From contig NZ_JACZCR010000020.1 in NCBI RefSeq assembly GCF_014904735.1, forward strand, positions 124,001 to 188,000: a stretch of 64,000 bases of DNA. The letters run 5' to 3'. The notes beneath the pieces are model-generated. The model saw only the letters and a program-made list of their open reading frames with translations. It was not told the origin of the DNA and did not search any database. Both the position numbers and the translations under genes were made by a program. This DNA comes from Microbulbifer hainanensis. Lineage in GTDB: Bacteria; Pseudomonadota; Gammaproteobacteria; Pseudomonadales; Cellvibrionaceae. This document shows, one piece after another, positions 1-9,121 of the stretch (the first letter of the stretch is position 1; every line of letters begins with the position of its first letter).

Positions 1-156
1 CAGGAAACGCGGTACTTCGGTCGCCACCGATGCGTTGCACAGCACCTTGGTATCGCCAAACTCAACCAGCACAGAGCCTTCGGCGTGTCGGGTAAATTGG
101 CGGGTTAGTCGCACGGAGCGCAACTGTTCGGGCTTGCGGCCACTGGGACGCTGCAT
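1..156 (-). CDS. rph: RNase PH, N-terminal part (cut by window start)
   Basis: Phosphate-dependent 3'-5' exoribonuclease that trims tRNA 3' ends. Only the first 52 codons are present, because the gene runs off the left edge. The reading from the ATG at 156 starts [15 protein letters not shown] and continues with the family-typical N-terminal block [20 protein letters not shown], which closely matches E. coli RNase PH. It is divergent from yicC, an arrangement common in gammaproteobacteria. The identity is confident; nothing can be said about the catalytic C-terminal part or about whether the gene is intact. Confidence 0.93.
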   Translation of the reverse strand, partial: MQRPSGRKPEQLRSVRLTRQFTRHAEGSVLVEFGDTKVLCNASVATEVPRFL

Positions 157-267
157 GTTTCACCTCAGATTTTCGTTCAAAGCTCTGCATTATATACCTG
201 GCCACTACCGTGCCGCAGGCACGTGCTATGATGCCCGGCCAATTCCGAAGCCTGTAGGGGAATAATC
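157..267. promoter_or_regulatory. Divergent promoter region rph/yicC
   Basis: A 111-bp gap between two divergent genes. On the minus strand a perfect TATAAT lies at 194-189, placed to serve rph. On the plus strand TATGAT lies at 227-232, placed to serve yicC. I do not see convincing -35 hexamers at the right distance for either, so these are -10 matches only. The yicC start has a purine-rich GGGGA at 257-261. Confidence 0.35.
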
Positions 268-1146
268 ATGGCCAGCAAAAGTGTGCGCAGTATGACCGCC
301 TTCGGGCGCGCCGAGGCATCCTATGCCACCGGTACCGCCATCTGGGAGCTGCGCTCGGTCAACCACCGCTACCTGGAACCGCACTTTCGCCTGCCCGAAA
401 CGGCGCGCGCGCTGGAAACCCAATTGCGCGAAGCGCTGCGCAAACAGCTGTCCCGCGGCAAGCTTGAATTGAGCCTCAACCTGAAATCCAACGCCGGCGT
501 GGAAACCTCGATCGAGGTGGACGAGGACCTGGTGCGCGCGCTGGTCGGCGCCGCCGACCGGGTATCCGCGCAGATTTCCCAGCCGGCACCGGTCAATCCG
601 CTGCAGGTACTGCAGTGGCCCGGCGTGATCGCCGAGCAGCAGACCGACGCCGAGGAACAGGCCCGCGCCATTCTGCACGCATTTGGCGAAGCGCTCAGCC
701 AGCTCAGCGCCAACCGTGAGCGCGAGGGCGCCGAGTTGCGCAAATTCATCGAGGCGCGTCTCGACCAGATCGAGCAGCAGGTTGCCTCGGTGCGCGAACT
801 GCTGCCACAGATTCTCCAGGCGCAGCGGGAAAAACTCCGCGCGCGCCTCGATGACCTGCTCGCCGACCTCGACCGTGACCGGCTGGAACAGGAAATTGTG
901 CTGCTCGCCCAGAAGGCGGACGTGGACGAGGAGCTCGACCGCCTCGACGCCCATGTCTCCGAGACCCGCCGCGTCCTCGCCGGCGGCGGCGCCATCGGCC
1001 GTCGCCTCGACTTCCTGATGCAGGAATTCAACCGCGAGGCCAATACACTCTCGTCAAAATCCGTGGTGACGGATACCACCCAGGCAGCCGTTGAGTTGAA
1101 GGTGTTGATCGAACAGATGCGGGAGCAGGTGCAGAATATCGAGTAG
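268..1146 (+). CDS. yicC: YicC family endoribonuclease
   Basis: A 292-aa YicC/YloC family protein, the usual length. The N-terminal block SVRSMTAFGRAE is diagnostic, as is the C-terminal DUF1732 block near residues 240-290 (LDFLMQEFNREANTLSSKS). YicC family members have been reported as stress-related endoribonucleases involved in RNA turnover, a role consistent with its position next to rph. The central part (about 140-200) is Glu/Arg/Leu-rich and probably helical. The ATG at 268 follows a GGGGA motif. Several long opposite-strand frames over this gene are shadows. Confidence 0.93.
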   Translation: MASKSVRSMTAFGRAEASYATGTAIWELRSVNHRYLEPHFRLPETARALETQLREALRKQLSRGKLELSLNLKSNAGVETSIEVDEDLVRALVGAADRVSAQISQPAPVNPLQVLQWPGVIAEQQTDAEEQARAILHAFGEALSQLSANREREGAELRKFIEARLDQIEQQVASVRELLPQILQAQREKLRARLDDLLADLDRDRLEQEIVLLAQKADVDEELDRLDAHVSETRRVLAGGGAIGRRLDFLMQEFNREANTLSSKSVVTDTTQAAVELKVLIEQMREQVQNIE

Positions 1147-1244
1147 CCCGCGATGTATCTGTACACGCCGGTCACACATTCTTCTCCCTCGATGGCCGAT
1201 AAAACCGTTCCGGCATTGCGTCTTATGAATTCCGCGGCCAGATC

Positions 1245-2474
1245 ATGAGCGCGCCCACCAAACGGGCGCTGCTGATCGCCAAGCACTGGCCCGAACCCAC
1301 CTCCACGGCCGCCGGTCGACGCACACTGGACATTCTCGACCTGCTCGCGGAGGCGGGCTATCAGGTGGAAATCGCCAGCCCGGCCCAGCCGACGCCCTTT
1401 CAGGCCAAAACCGGCTATGGCGAGCACCCGGTGGCGGTCAACGACGCCAGCTTTGATCGCTGGGTACGCGCATTGAATCCTACACTGGTGATCTACGATC
1501 GCTTCATGATGGAGGAGCAGTTCGGCTGGCGGGTGAGGGAGCAGTGCCCGCAAGCGCTCACGCTGCTCGATACCAGCGATTTCCACAGCCTGCGCGAGGC
1601 GCGCCACCAGGCGCTCAAGAGCGGTGAGCCGCTAAACCTGTTTCACCCCATCGCCGAGCGCGAGGTAGCAGCCATGGCGCGCTGCGATCTCGCCGTGATG
1701 ATCTCGCAGGTGGAGGTGGAGCTGCTCAAGCAGCACTTTTGCCTGCCCGACTGGCAACTGCACTACCTGCCATTTCTGGTGCGGGAATTGCCCGACCCTG
1801 CGACGCTGCCGGGCTTCGACGAGCGCGAGCACCTGGTCATGATCGGCGGCTTCAAGCACGCGCCCAACCGCGATGCCACCACCTGGTTTGCCAGGGAAGT
1901 CTGGCCGCAGCTGCATTCACTGCTGCCCGGTGTGGAATGCCACGTGTACGGCGCCTACTCAGATCACGCGATGCATCGCCTCAGTGACCCGGCGACGGGA
2001 CTGCGGGTGCATGGCCGTACCGAGGATGCGCTGGCCACACTGGCGCGCTACCGACTGAACCTGGCACCGCTGCGCTTTGGCGCCGGGCAAAAGGGCAAGA
2101 TACTGGACGGCTGGCTCAGCGGCACACCCACACTCACGACGCCCATCGGCGCCGAGTCCATGGCTCCCCAAGATGCATGGGGTTATGCCCTGAGCGACGC
2201 GCCGGACCGGTTTGCGGCGACCACGGCACAGCTCTATCAAAATAAAACTGACTGGCTCGCGGTGCGCGATGCGGGTACCCGCGCGCTTGAAAGCGGGTTT
2301 CGCTACAGCGACCACGCCGCGGCGTTTATCCAACGGCTCGAAACCATCGCCGCAAACCTGGACGCACATCGCAACCGCAATATCTGGGGACGCATTCTCC
2401 GGCGCACCGAGCACCGTGCCGAGGAGTTCATGAGTCGCTGGATTGAAGAAAAGAACAAGCGAGCAGATACTTGA
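1245..2474 (+). CDS. Glycosyltransferase, GT4-like
   Basis: A 409-aa soluble protein with the layout of a two-Rossmann-fold (GT-B) glycosyltransferase. The N-terminal half starts ALLIAKHWPEPTSTAAGRR, like family 4 enzymes that act on sugar nucleotides. The C-terminal half has the acceptor/donor region LAPLRFGAGQKGKILDGW followed by GTPTLTTPIGAESM, where GT4 enzymes bind the nucleotide sugar. The substrate cannot be read from the sequence, and no other surface-polysaccharide genes lie nearby. The gene is monocistronic in appearance: yicC ends 98 bp upstream and the next gene is convergent. Confidence 0.8.
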   Translation: MSAPTKRALLIAKHWPEPTSTAAGRRTLDILDLLAEAGYQVEIASPAQPTPFQAKTGYGEHPVAVNDASFDRWVRALNPTLVIYDRFMMEEQFGWRVREQCPQALTLLDTSDFHSLREARHQALKSGEPLNLFHPIAEREVAAMARCDLAVMISQVEVELLKQHFCLPDWQLHYLPFLVRELPDPATLPGFDEREHLVMIGGFKHAPNRDATTWFAREVWPQLHSLLPGVECHVYGAYSDHAMHRLSDPATGLRVHGRTEDALATLARYRLNLAPLRFGAGQKGKILDGWLSGTPTLTTPIGAESMAPQDAWGYALSDAPDRFAATTAQLYQNKTDWLAVRDAGTRALESGFRYSDHAAAFIQRLETIAANLDAHRNRNIWGRILRRTEHRAEEFMSRWIEEKNKRADT

Positions 2475-2535
2475 TATCGAGTTAAACAATCTGCTCGCCT
2501 CCTAACTGTCCCTTACCTTCCCATCTGACTTAAGC

Positions 2536-3687
2536 CTACCTTGCCAGTTTGAAACTGATCTTGGCACGCACGTTGTATCGCACCCTGCCGCTGGGCTCAT
2601 ATCGCCACTGCTTCACCGAATCAATTGCGGCCTTGTCAAAGCCCGCCCGGTACTCTTCTTTCGCCGTGTTATCGACGACCCGGATATCAAACGGATGTCC
2701 ATCGTTGGCGTCGACATTGAATTCCAATATCAATTCCGCTTCCTCTTTTGCCTCCATGGCGGTGCTCGGGTACTTCGGCGGTACCGTCGTCTTGCGCATC
2801 GGATCCGTGCCTTCCGAAGGTGCACCGGTTGCCGCGATAGCACTGATAGAACCACTGACTGCGAGCATCACGCACAGCGCCAGCCATTGAGCACCCCTTG
2901 AAATCAAACCAGCAGATTTAATGCAATTCATCCTTTTAAGCATCATTTTCTTATCTCCGTAGTGTGTACATAGTGGTTGCTTAGCGAGGGGAAACTCCGA
3001 TGCCGTCAACAGTGCCTTGGCGTAGGCCAGTGGTACCGCCGGCGGTTGTCCGGCCAATACGGCTTCATCACAGGAAAGCTCCTGGAGCAGGCGAAAGCGG
3101 TGATACGCAAACCAGACGAAGGGGTTAAACCAGAATACTGCCCGCATCCCAAGCGCAACGATATTCCAGAGGTTGTCCATCCGTCGGGCATGCACCTTTT
3201 CATGCGCGACGATTAACGCTAGTTGGTTTTCCGTAAATTTCTCTTGGTAGTTGCTTGGAAGGAGGATGACCGGACGAAAGATGCCCTTCAGGCACGGACT
3301 GCTGACCTCTTTTGAAATCAGCGCTTCCATGGAGCCAAGTGGTATTTTTTCGCCTGACAGCCGATTCAGCGTCATCCATTGACGAACCAGACCTGCAAGA
3401 AATATGGCGGCTCCCACAAACCACACCCACTGCAGAGTATTCACATGGCTGGAGACCGCTACCGGCACATTGTTGCGCACCGACAAGGAAGCCATGACCT
3501 CAGGGAGGTGAATCGAAGAGGCATTCGTTTGAAGAAAAAATGTGAAACACACCAGTAAGGGGAGTCCCGCGTATAGACCGTAGACAAAGCGATAGCCGGT
3601 CCAGCGGTGTGCGAATACCTCGACGCAACACATGAGAAGTAGAAAACCGGTCGTCATCCAGTGCGCGAGAAGCAGGTATTCAGTCAT
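2536..3687 (-). CDS. BlaR1/MecR1-like M56 metalloprotease with TonB C-terminal domain
   Basis: A 383-aa membrane protein, the likely transmembrane partner of the adjacent BlaI-type repressor. Hydrophobic segments lie near residues 5-20, 35-52 and 87-102. The zinc protease motif HEKVH is at 162-166, and the third-ligand region ELSCDEAV lies about 40 residues later. Another membrane segment is near 265-285. The last 90 residues look like a TonB C-terminal domain (PPKYPSTAMEAKEEAELILE, then VKQWRYEP). The penicillin-binding sensor of true BlaR1 is absent, so the signal is unknown. Its start overlaps the repressor gene by 8 nt, implying translational coupling. In M56/BlaI pairs, proteolysis relieves repression; that role here is inferred. 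Confidence 0.85.
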   Translation of the reverse strand: MTEYLLLAHWMTTGFLLLMCCVEVFAHRWTGYRFVYGLYAGLPLLVCFTFFLQTNASSIHLPEVMASLSVRNNVPVAVSSHVNTLQWVWFVGAAIFLAGLVRQWMTLNRLSGEKIPLGSMEALISKEVSSPCLKGIFRPVILLPSNYQEKFTENQLALIVAHEKVHARRMDNLWNIVALGMRAVFWFNPFVWFAYHRFRLLQELSCDEAVLAGQPPAVPLAYAKALLTASEFPLAKQPLCTHYGDKKMMLKRMNCIKSAGLISRGAQWLALCVMLAVSGSISAIAATGAPSEGTDPMRKTTVPPKYPSTAMEAKEEAELILEFNVDANDGHPFDIRVVDNTAKEEYRAGFDKAAIDSVKQWRYEPSGRVRYNVRAKISFKLAR

Positions 3688-4054
3688 TTTCTTTTTCCCA
3701 CTTGTCGATAAAGGCCTTGAGCTCTTTGATGTCGCTGTGTTTCAGCTTCTTGGTGGTGGCAAACCCCGCCACAAAGTCACCAATTTTTCCGTCGAACAGT
3801 CGCTCCACCAGCCCCGCGCTTTGCTTTTGCACATATTCTTCTCGGGCAAGACAGGGGGAGTAGAGATAACTCCGTCCCTCGCGTTGAAAGGTAATCGCGC
3901 CCTTCTTCACTAAGCGGCCAAGCAGGGTTTTGACAGTCTTATCGTGCCATGCGCTTTTTTTATTCAGGCGGCTGACCACCTCATTGGCAGTGACTGGCGC
4001 GCCTTCCCAAATTGCCTCCAGCACTTCAAATTCTCTATCGCTTACCTCAATCAT
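3680..4054 (-). CDS. BlaI/MecI family transcriptional repressor
   Basis: A 124-aa winged-helix repressor. The start MIEVSDREFEVLEAIWEG and the recognition region AWHDKTVKTLLGRLVKKGAITFQREGR are typical of BlaI/MecI. The length is normal for the family. It is the first gene of a two-gene operon with the M56 protease. Two palindromes of the BlaI type (TTACA-N2-TGTAA) lie just upstream of its ATG, at 4066-4079 and 4087-4102, so autorepression is strongly suggested. No beta-lactamase gene is in the window; the regulated target other than itself is unknown. Confidence 0.92.
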   Translation of the reverse strand: MIEVSDREFEVLEAIWEGAPVTANEVVSRLNKKSAWHDKTVKTLLGRLVKKGAITFQREGRSYLYSPCLAREEYVQKQSAGLVERLFDGKIGDFVAGFATTKKLKHSDIKELKAFIDKWEKEND

Positions 4055-4065
4055 CCCAGCCTCCG

Positions 4066-4102
4066 ATTACAAGTGTAATATTTACAGATTACACCTGTAA
4101 TC
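4066..4102. promoter_or_regulatory. Two tandem BlaI-type operators
   Basis: Two perfect dyads lie 11-37 bp (first) and 33-48 bp (second) upstream of the blaI-like start at 4054. The first is ATTACAAGTGTAAT (4066-4079) and the second GATTACACCTGTAATC (4087-4102). Both contain TTACA-N2-TGTAA, the core of known BlaI/MecI operators. Their centres are about 22 bp apart, that is two helical turns, which would put two dimers on the same DNA face. Confidence 0.8.
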
Positions 4103-4642
4103 AAACTTGTCAAATAAAAAAGATAAAACTGCCGGAAGGGCTCTCACGGCAGTTGGGTTAGCAACACTCAGTATGCGGATCGCTTACTCACTGAAAAGAT
4201 GTTTACAGCGCCCTTCTCGGGCGGGGGGATGGATTGACCTGAAGCACCTGTTATCGAGGTTCAAGTGTCGACGCCAGACCCGGCCCCATCGACTGGCGAG
4301 TGGATTTTTCGATGCAGCAATGCAACCGTTCAAAAAAGGCGAATCCCGCCAGACAGCTTCGGTTGTTAGCCGTGTATTCGCAGTCGCGGAGGCAACGTCA
4401 CCTTTCCGTCAAAAACGATCGGAGACAGACCGACAGGCTGTGCGCAGCTATTCGTCCGCCCCTACACTTCGTGAAGGCACAGCACTCTTTTCGTGGGCGG
4501 TAAAGCAGGCCAAGCCAACGAACTGTCGGAAAAATCCACGCGGAAGGGGTTGAAGCGCCGCCAGGCTACCCTCAGTGAATTTACACAGGATGCGAACAAC
4601 GCTTCCCCCATTTACATAGTCTTGCGAAATTTAGGAGATGCG
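4103..4642. other. 540-bp gap without a supported gene
   Basis: Between the BlaI operators and the sulfur-dioxygenase-like gene. It holds one open frame of 148 codons on the plus strand (4107-4553, TTG start) and a shorter nested one. Neither shows a ribosome-binding site, a recognisable domain or family-like sequence. A small inverted repeat CTGCCG/CGGCAG sits at 4129-4152. The composition looks less strongly coding than the flanks. I see no RNA gene here. It may be a decayed gene or a long regulatory leader. Confidence 0.4.
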
Positions 4643-6019
4643 ATGTTTGTGGAATCCATCAAGTCGCCGGGCCTGGCGCAGATTTCCTACCTGATCGGCG
4701 ACGGCAGTGAAGCTGCCGTGATCGACCCGCGTCGGGACTGCGAGATCTACGCGGAGAAGGCTCGCGAGCGCGGTTGCCGGATTACACATATTTTTGAAAC
4801 CCACCGTAACGAAGACCTGATATCCGGTGCACCCATCCTCGCCGGATTGACCGGCGCTCCCGTGCATCACGGCCCCAACCCCGCTGACGAGGTCACTTAC
4901 GCGGATACCGTGCGCGAGGGCGACCAGTTCACCTTCGGTTCGATGTTACTGAAAGTTCTGGAAACACCCGGCCATACCGATGACAGTCTTTCCTATGCGA
5001 TTTATGACCAGAACTTCGGTAAGCAGGCGGTCGGCGTTTTCACCGGCGACGCGCTGTTTGTGGGCGATGTGGGGCGCACGGACTTTTACCCCGACCGCGC
5101 AGAAGAAGTTGCCGGACTGCTCTATGACAGCTTGAGGAAAATTCTCTCACTGGGCGACCAGGCCATCCTCCATCCCGCACACGGCGCTGGCTCGGTGTGT
5201 GGCGACAACATGGCCGATCGCGATTTTTCCACACTCGGTTACGAGCGGGAAAACAACCCGATGTTACAGATCGAGGAGCGCAAGGAGTTCATTGCGAAAA
5301 AACTGGCCGAACACCACGAGCAGCCGCCGTATTTCCGCAACATGGAACAGCTCAATCTCAGTGGAGGCGCCCCGGCGGCCCGGCTGGTGACACCTGCCGC
5401 ACTCGGCCCCGACGACCTGGAGAGGTTGAGCGAAAGCGCGGTGATGGTCGACGTGCGCGGAGTCACTGCCTACCTCGGCTCGCATCTGCCTGGCAGCCTG
5501 GCACTTCCCTGCGACATGATTCCCGCGTTCGCGGGCTGGTTTTTGCGCGCCGACGATGACATTGTCCTGATTGCGGACAGCAGCGCGCAGGCACAGGAGG
5601 CCGCCCGTCATCTCGCCCGCATCGGTTTCGACCGGGTCCGGGGGTTTCTGAACACCGCTCTTCCGGGCTGGGCTGCCGCCGCGCGGCCGTTTGCCAGCGT
5701 ACCCGTGGTAGACGTCAGCAGGGTGAAATCGCGCGTGGAAAGCGGGGAGGAAGGCTGGCAGCTGCTGGATGTGCGCGGCAAGAATGAAGTCGATGAGGGG
5801 ATCGTCCCCGGAGCCAAGGCCATTTATGTCGGGCACCTGCCGGAACACTTGCGAACGCTTTCCAAGGAAATCACCTATACCGTGATGTGCGCCAGCGGTG
5901 CACGCGCGACCATAGCGGCCTCCATACTGCGTCGTAGCGGTTTCGAAAACGCGGAGGTATTTCTCGGCTCCATGGGAGCCTGGCGAGCAGCGGGAAACGA
6001 CGTGATCGAGGCAAACTGA
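4643..6019 (+). CDS. MBL-fold (persulfide dioxygenase-like) hydrolase with two rhodanese domains
   Basis: A 458-aa protein. Residues 1-250 are a metallo-beta-lactamase fold of the ETHE1/CstB type. Its metal-binding signature reads ETHRNEDLISG in place of the usual THxHxDH; later motifs are ETPGHTDDS and FTGDALFVGDVGRTDF. Two rhodanese domains follow. The first (about 270-350) has no cysteine in its loop (DSSAQAQ) and is probably inactive; the second (about 365-455) has CASGARA, with the active-site Cys. Such proteins oxidise and move persulfide sulfur. The frame is open 150 nt further upstream, but AGGAG at 4633-4637 before ATG 4643 and family length favour this start. Confidence 0.85.
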   Translation: MFVESIKSPGLAQISYLIGDGSEAAVIDPRRDCEIYAEKARERGCRITHIFETHRNEDLISGAPILAGLTGAPVHHGPNPADEVTYADTVREGDQFTFGSMLLKVLETPGHTDDSLSYAIYDQNFGKQAVGVFTGDALFVGDVGRTDFYPDRAEEVAGLLYDSLRKILSLGDQAILHPAHGAGSVCGDNMADRDFSTLGYERENNPMLQIEERKEFIAKKLAEHHEQPPYFRNMEQLNLSGGAPAARLVTPAALGPDDLERLSESAVMVDVRGVTAYLGSHLPGSLALPCDMIPAFAGWFLRADDDIVLIADSSAQAQEAARHLARIGFDRVRGFLNTALPGWAAAARPFASVPVVDVSRVKSRVESGEEGWQLLDVRGKNEVDEGIVPGAKAIYVGHLPEHLRTLSKEITYTVMCASGARATIAASILRRSGFENAEVFLGSMGAWRAAGNDVIEAN

Positions 6020-6063
6020 CCGGGAGGCGCAGAATATCGGATGCTCCTACGCCGACCGCCAGT

Positions 6064-6091
6064 AAAAGCCGCTCATGAGAGCGGCTTTTTT
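6064..6091. terminator. Rho-independent terminator, likely bidirectional
   Basis: Stem AGCCGCTC (6067-6074), loop ATGA and stem GAGCGGCT (6079-6086), followed by TTTTTT on the plus strand and preceded by AAAA, which serves the minus strand. It sits between the convergent ends of the rhodanese gene and the DUF805 gene. Confidence 0.92.
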
Positions 6092-6102
6092 GGGGGTTTT
6101 CA

Positions 6103-6651
6103 CTAGCGCGACTGTGCCTGCTGCGCGCGCTCGACATAATCCTGATACGCGGGAATGGCGACGGCCGCGACCATCCCCATAATGGCAACCCCCATGAATA
6201 TGGCAAGGATCAGGGCGACCACAGTGCCGCCGGCATTCGGCGTCGGCGGCGGTCCGTAGGCATTTGCACCCTCATCGCCGCGAAAGAACAGCGCGTAAAT
6301 AATCAGCGCAAAATTGAGCAGGGGTACAAACATCAACAGCACCCACAACCCGGACTGGCCGAGGTCATTCAGGCGGCGCACATACAGCGCAACCCCATAG
6401 ACCATGCTCAACATCGTTGCCAGTACATAAATGAGCCAGCCCGCGGCCGGATTGACCGGCACCAGAACTGCAGCCAACAGACCCCCGATCACGACAAACG
6501 TGAACGAGGAGATTATCGAGTAGGCGAGCAGGCGCAGGCGGCCGATGCGCCCGGAGAAGGAAAATATTTTTGGCTGGACCGGGGTATCGCCGGTGCCCGT
6601 GGTGAGATCGGCGGCCTGCGGTGAGGCGTAGGGGTTTGCTACTGAGGACAT
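6103..6651 (-). CDS. DUF805 membrane protein with a pilin-like C-terminal segment
   Basis: A 182-aa protein. After a Pro/Ala-rich N-terminus (MSSVANPYASPQAADL), residues about 28-130 form a DUF805 domain. It starts at FSFSGRIGRLRLLAY, has hydrophobic segments and the conserved YVRRLNDLGQSGLWVLL loop. The last 40 residues are another hydrophobic helix ending GMVAAVAIPAYQDYVERAQQ, which strongly resembles the N-terminal helix of type IV pilins (IxAAIAIPAYQDYxxRAQ) but sits at the C-terminus without a prepilin peptidase site. The function is unknown. The ATG at 6651 is chosen for its AAGGAAG site; the frame is open to 6765. Confidence 0.82.
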   Translation of the reverse strand: MSSVANPYASPQAADLTTGTGDTPVQPKIFSFSGRIGRLRLLAYSIISSFTFVVIGGLLAAVLVPVNPAAGWLIYVLATMLSMVYGVALYVRRLNDLGQSGLWVLLMFVPLLNFALIIYALFFRGDEGANAYGPPPTPNAGGTVVALILAIFMGVAIMGMVAAVAIPAYQDYVERAQQAQSR

Positions 6652-6870
6652 GAAGCTTCCTTTAGTGTTGTTATTTCCTGCATTGACCGGGCAATGCCAG
6701 TCGGCAAAATTATCCCAACGAGTTTGCACGGTCACAACAGGCGAAACGCCCGCGGCGGACAACAAAATCTAACGGATTTCAAAATCGCATCCTTTAACAG
6801 CTAGGCGCCATGCAGGGCCTGTGGCAAAGTGGCGACAATTCGACCAGATAACAGAATAAAGAGGTACGTT

Positions 6871-8115
6871 GTGAGCCTTGTCACCCTGGCGATTCCTTTC
6901 TTCCTGATAGCGGTGTTGGTGGAACTCGCGCTGGATCGCTGGCGCGGTTGGGGCCTGTACCGGCTCAACGACGCCATCGGCAGCCTGAGCGCCGGTATCC
7001 TGAGTCGCATCACCGGCCTGATCCGCGCCGGTATCACCCTGCTGATCTACATCCCGCTGTACGAGTTGCTGACCCCTTACTACGAGGCGGTGGGTTTCAA
7101 CTGGTCGGCAAGCAATCCCTGGCACCTGCTGCTGGCGGTGGTGGCCTACGACTTCTGCTACTACTGGAAGCACCGCATCGCCCACGAGATCAACCTGTTC
7201 TGGGCCGACCACCTGGTGCACCACCAGAGCGAGGACTACAACCTCACCACGGCGCTGCGCCAGCCCAGCGGCGGCCTGCCCATCGGCTGGATCTTCTACA
7301 TGCCGCTGCTGCTGATCGGCCTGCCGGCGGAACTGCTGATCACTGCCGGCGCCATCGACCTGATCTACCAGTTCTGGGTACACACGCAGAAATTCCCCAA
7401 GGTGCGCTGGATGGAGTGGATCTTCGTGACCCCGTCCAACCACCGGGTACACCACGCCCAGAACAAGGTCTATGTGGATCGAAACTACGGCGGCGTTTTC
7501 ATTATCTGGGACCGCCTGTTCGGCAGTTACCAGGAGGAGCTGGACAACGAGCCCTGCATCTACGGCGTGCGCAAGCCGCTGAACTCCTTCGATCCACTGG
7601 CGGCCAACCTGCAACACTACAAGCGCATGGCGTTGGATGCCTGGTACACCAAGAGCTGGTGGGACAAGTTCACCCTGTGGTTCCGCCGCACCGGCTACCG
7701 CCCCGCAGATGCGGAAGCGGCAATGCCGGTGCCCTCCTGCGATCTGGAGCATTTCGAGCGTTTCGACCCGAAAATCAGCGGAGCTAGGCGCATTTACGCG
7801 CTACTTCAACACATTTTTTACTCCGCCGCGACACTGCCACTACTGTGGTACGCGCAGAAAATGGACTACGGGCAACAGGTGCTGGCGGTGGCGCTGCTGG
7901 CGCTGGGACTGATCGTCAACGGCCGCATCCTCGACAATCATCGTCTGGCCCGCTACTGGGAACTGGGCCGCCTGTTACTGCTGCTGCCGGTGGTGCCGCT
8001 GCTGCCTTCGGCACTTTCTGTAGCGCTCGGAGCCTATGTGCTGGTCAGCGGACTTTCGTGGTGGTGGTTGGCTTTTACGGACAAAGAGGATACAGTCGCT
8101 GTCGTTAGCGATTAG
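6871..8115 (+). CDS. Sterol desaturase/fatty acid hydroxylase family membrane protein
   Basis: About 414 aa. An integral-membrane di-iron oxygenase of the type that hydroxylates or desaturates sterols and lipids, similar in layout to alkylglycerol monooxygenase. The histidine clusters are visible in order: HRIAHE, HLVHHQS and HRVHHAQN, with WVHTQ just before the last. Four or more hydrophobic segments surround them, and a C-terminal set of membrane helices (about 320-405) is extra. The GTG at 6871 has AAAGAGG upstream and is preferred. The frame also allows a GTG at 6829. The substrate is unknown. Confidence 0.85.
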   Translation: MSLVTLAIPFFLIAVLVELALDRWRGWGLYRLNDAIGSLSAGILSRITGLIRAGITLLIYIPLYELLTPYYEAVGFNWSASNPWHLLLAVVAYDFCYYWKHRIAHEINLFWADHLVHHQSEDYNLTTALRQPSGGLPIGWIFYMPLLLIGLPAELLITAGAIDLIYQFWVHTQKFPKVRWMEWIFVTPSNHRVHHAQNKVYVDRNYGGVFIIWDRLFGSYQEELDNEPCIYGVRKPLNSFDPLAANLQHYKRMALDAWYTKSWWDKFTLWFRRTGYRPADAEAAMPVPSCDLEHFERFDPKISGARRIYALLQHIFYSAATLPLLWYAQKMDYGQQVLAVALLALGLIVNGRILDNHRLARYWELGRLLLLLPVVPLLPSALSVALGAYVLVSGLSWWWLAFTDKEDTVAVVSD

Positions 8116-8291
8116 CAACAGGAAGTGAAACCGGCCACAGGGGGTTTGTGGTGTCCGGCAGACCTTCCGCAGGGTGACCCCGGCCGGGTTTCAGCGCTGC
8201 ACGCGGTACCGCAGGGTTGAAAATCCCAACACTTCCCCCCCAAGCCCGGCCGGGGATCAGCCTTTTCCCCAGTCCCATCTCCGTTCGCGAC

Positions 8292-8972
<681 letters not shown>

Positions 8973-9018
8973 CTGGCCGCCGAACAGAGCTTTCCACGCC
9001 TCCGGACCGGTTGTTCGA

Positions 9019-9047
9019 TTTACGTACACCGCGCACTGCGGTAAAAT
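9019..9047 (+). promoter_or_regulatory. Putative promoter of rpoZ-spoT
   Basis: TTTACG (9019-9024), a 17-bp spacer and TAAAAT (9042-9047), 75 bp upstream of the rpoZ ATG. Four of six and five of six matches to the sigma-70 hexamers. Confidence 0.45.
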
Positions 9048-9121
9048 CTCCGGTCCGGCGGCCGCCGTGGCCGCGTACCGAATTCGCCCCTGTGGGCACT
9101 GCTGAATGGAACTGTAAGTTT

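Noticed and set aside
369..1607. Long minus-strand open frame (412 codons) across yicC
   Set aside because: It overlaps a well-supported gene on the other strand, is rich in Arg/Ser/Ala as expected of a GC-rich antisense frame, and shows no family sequence.
4107..4553. 148-codon plus-strand frame after the BlaI operators
   Set aside because: TTG start overlapping the operator region, no ribosome site, Arg/Ser-rich without domain features. Kept only as part of the gap entry.
6769..7752. Long minus-strand frames over the sterol-desaturase gene
   Set aside because: Antisense shadow; the plus-strand gene has clear histidine motifs.
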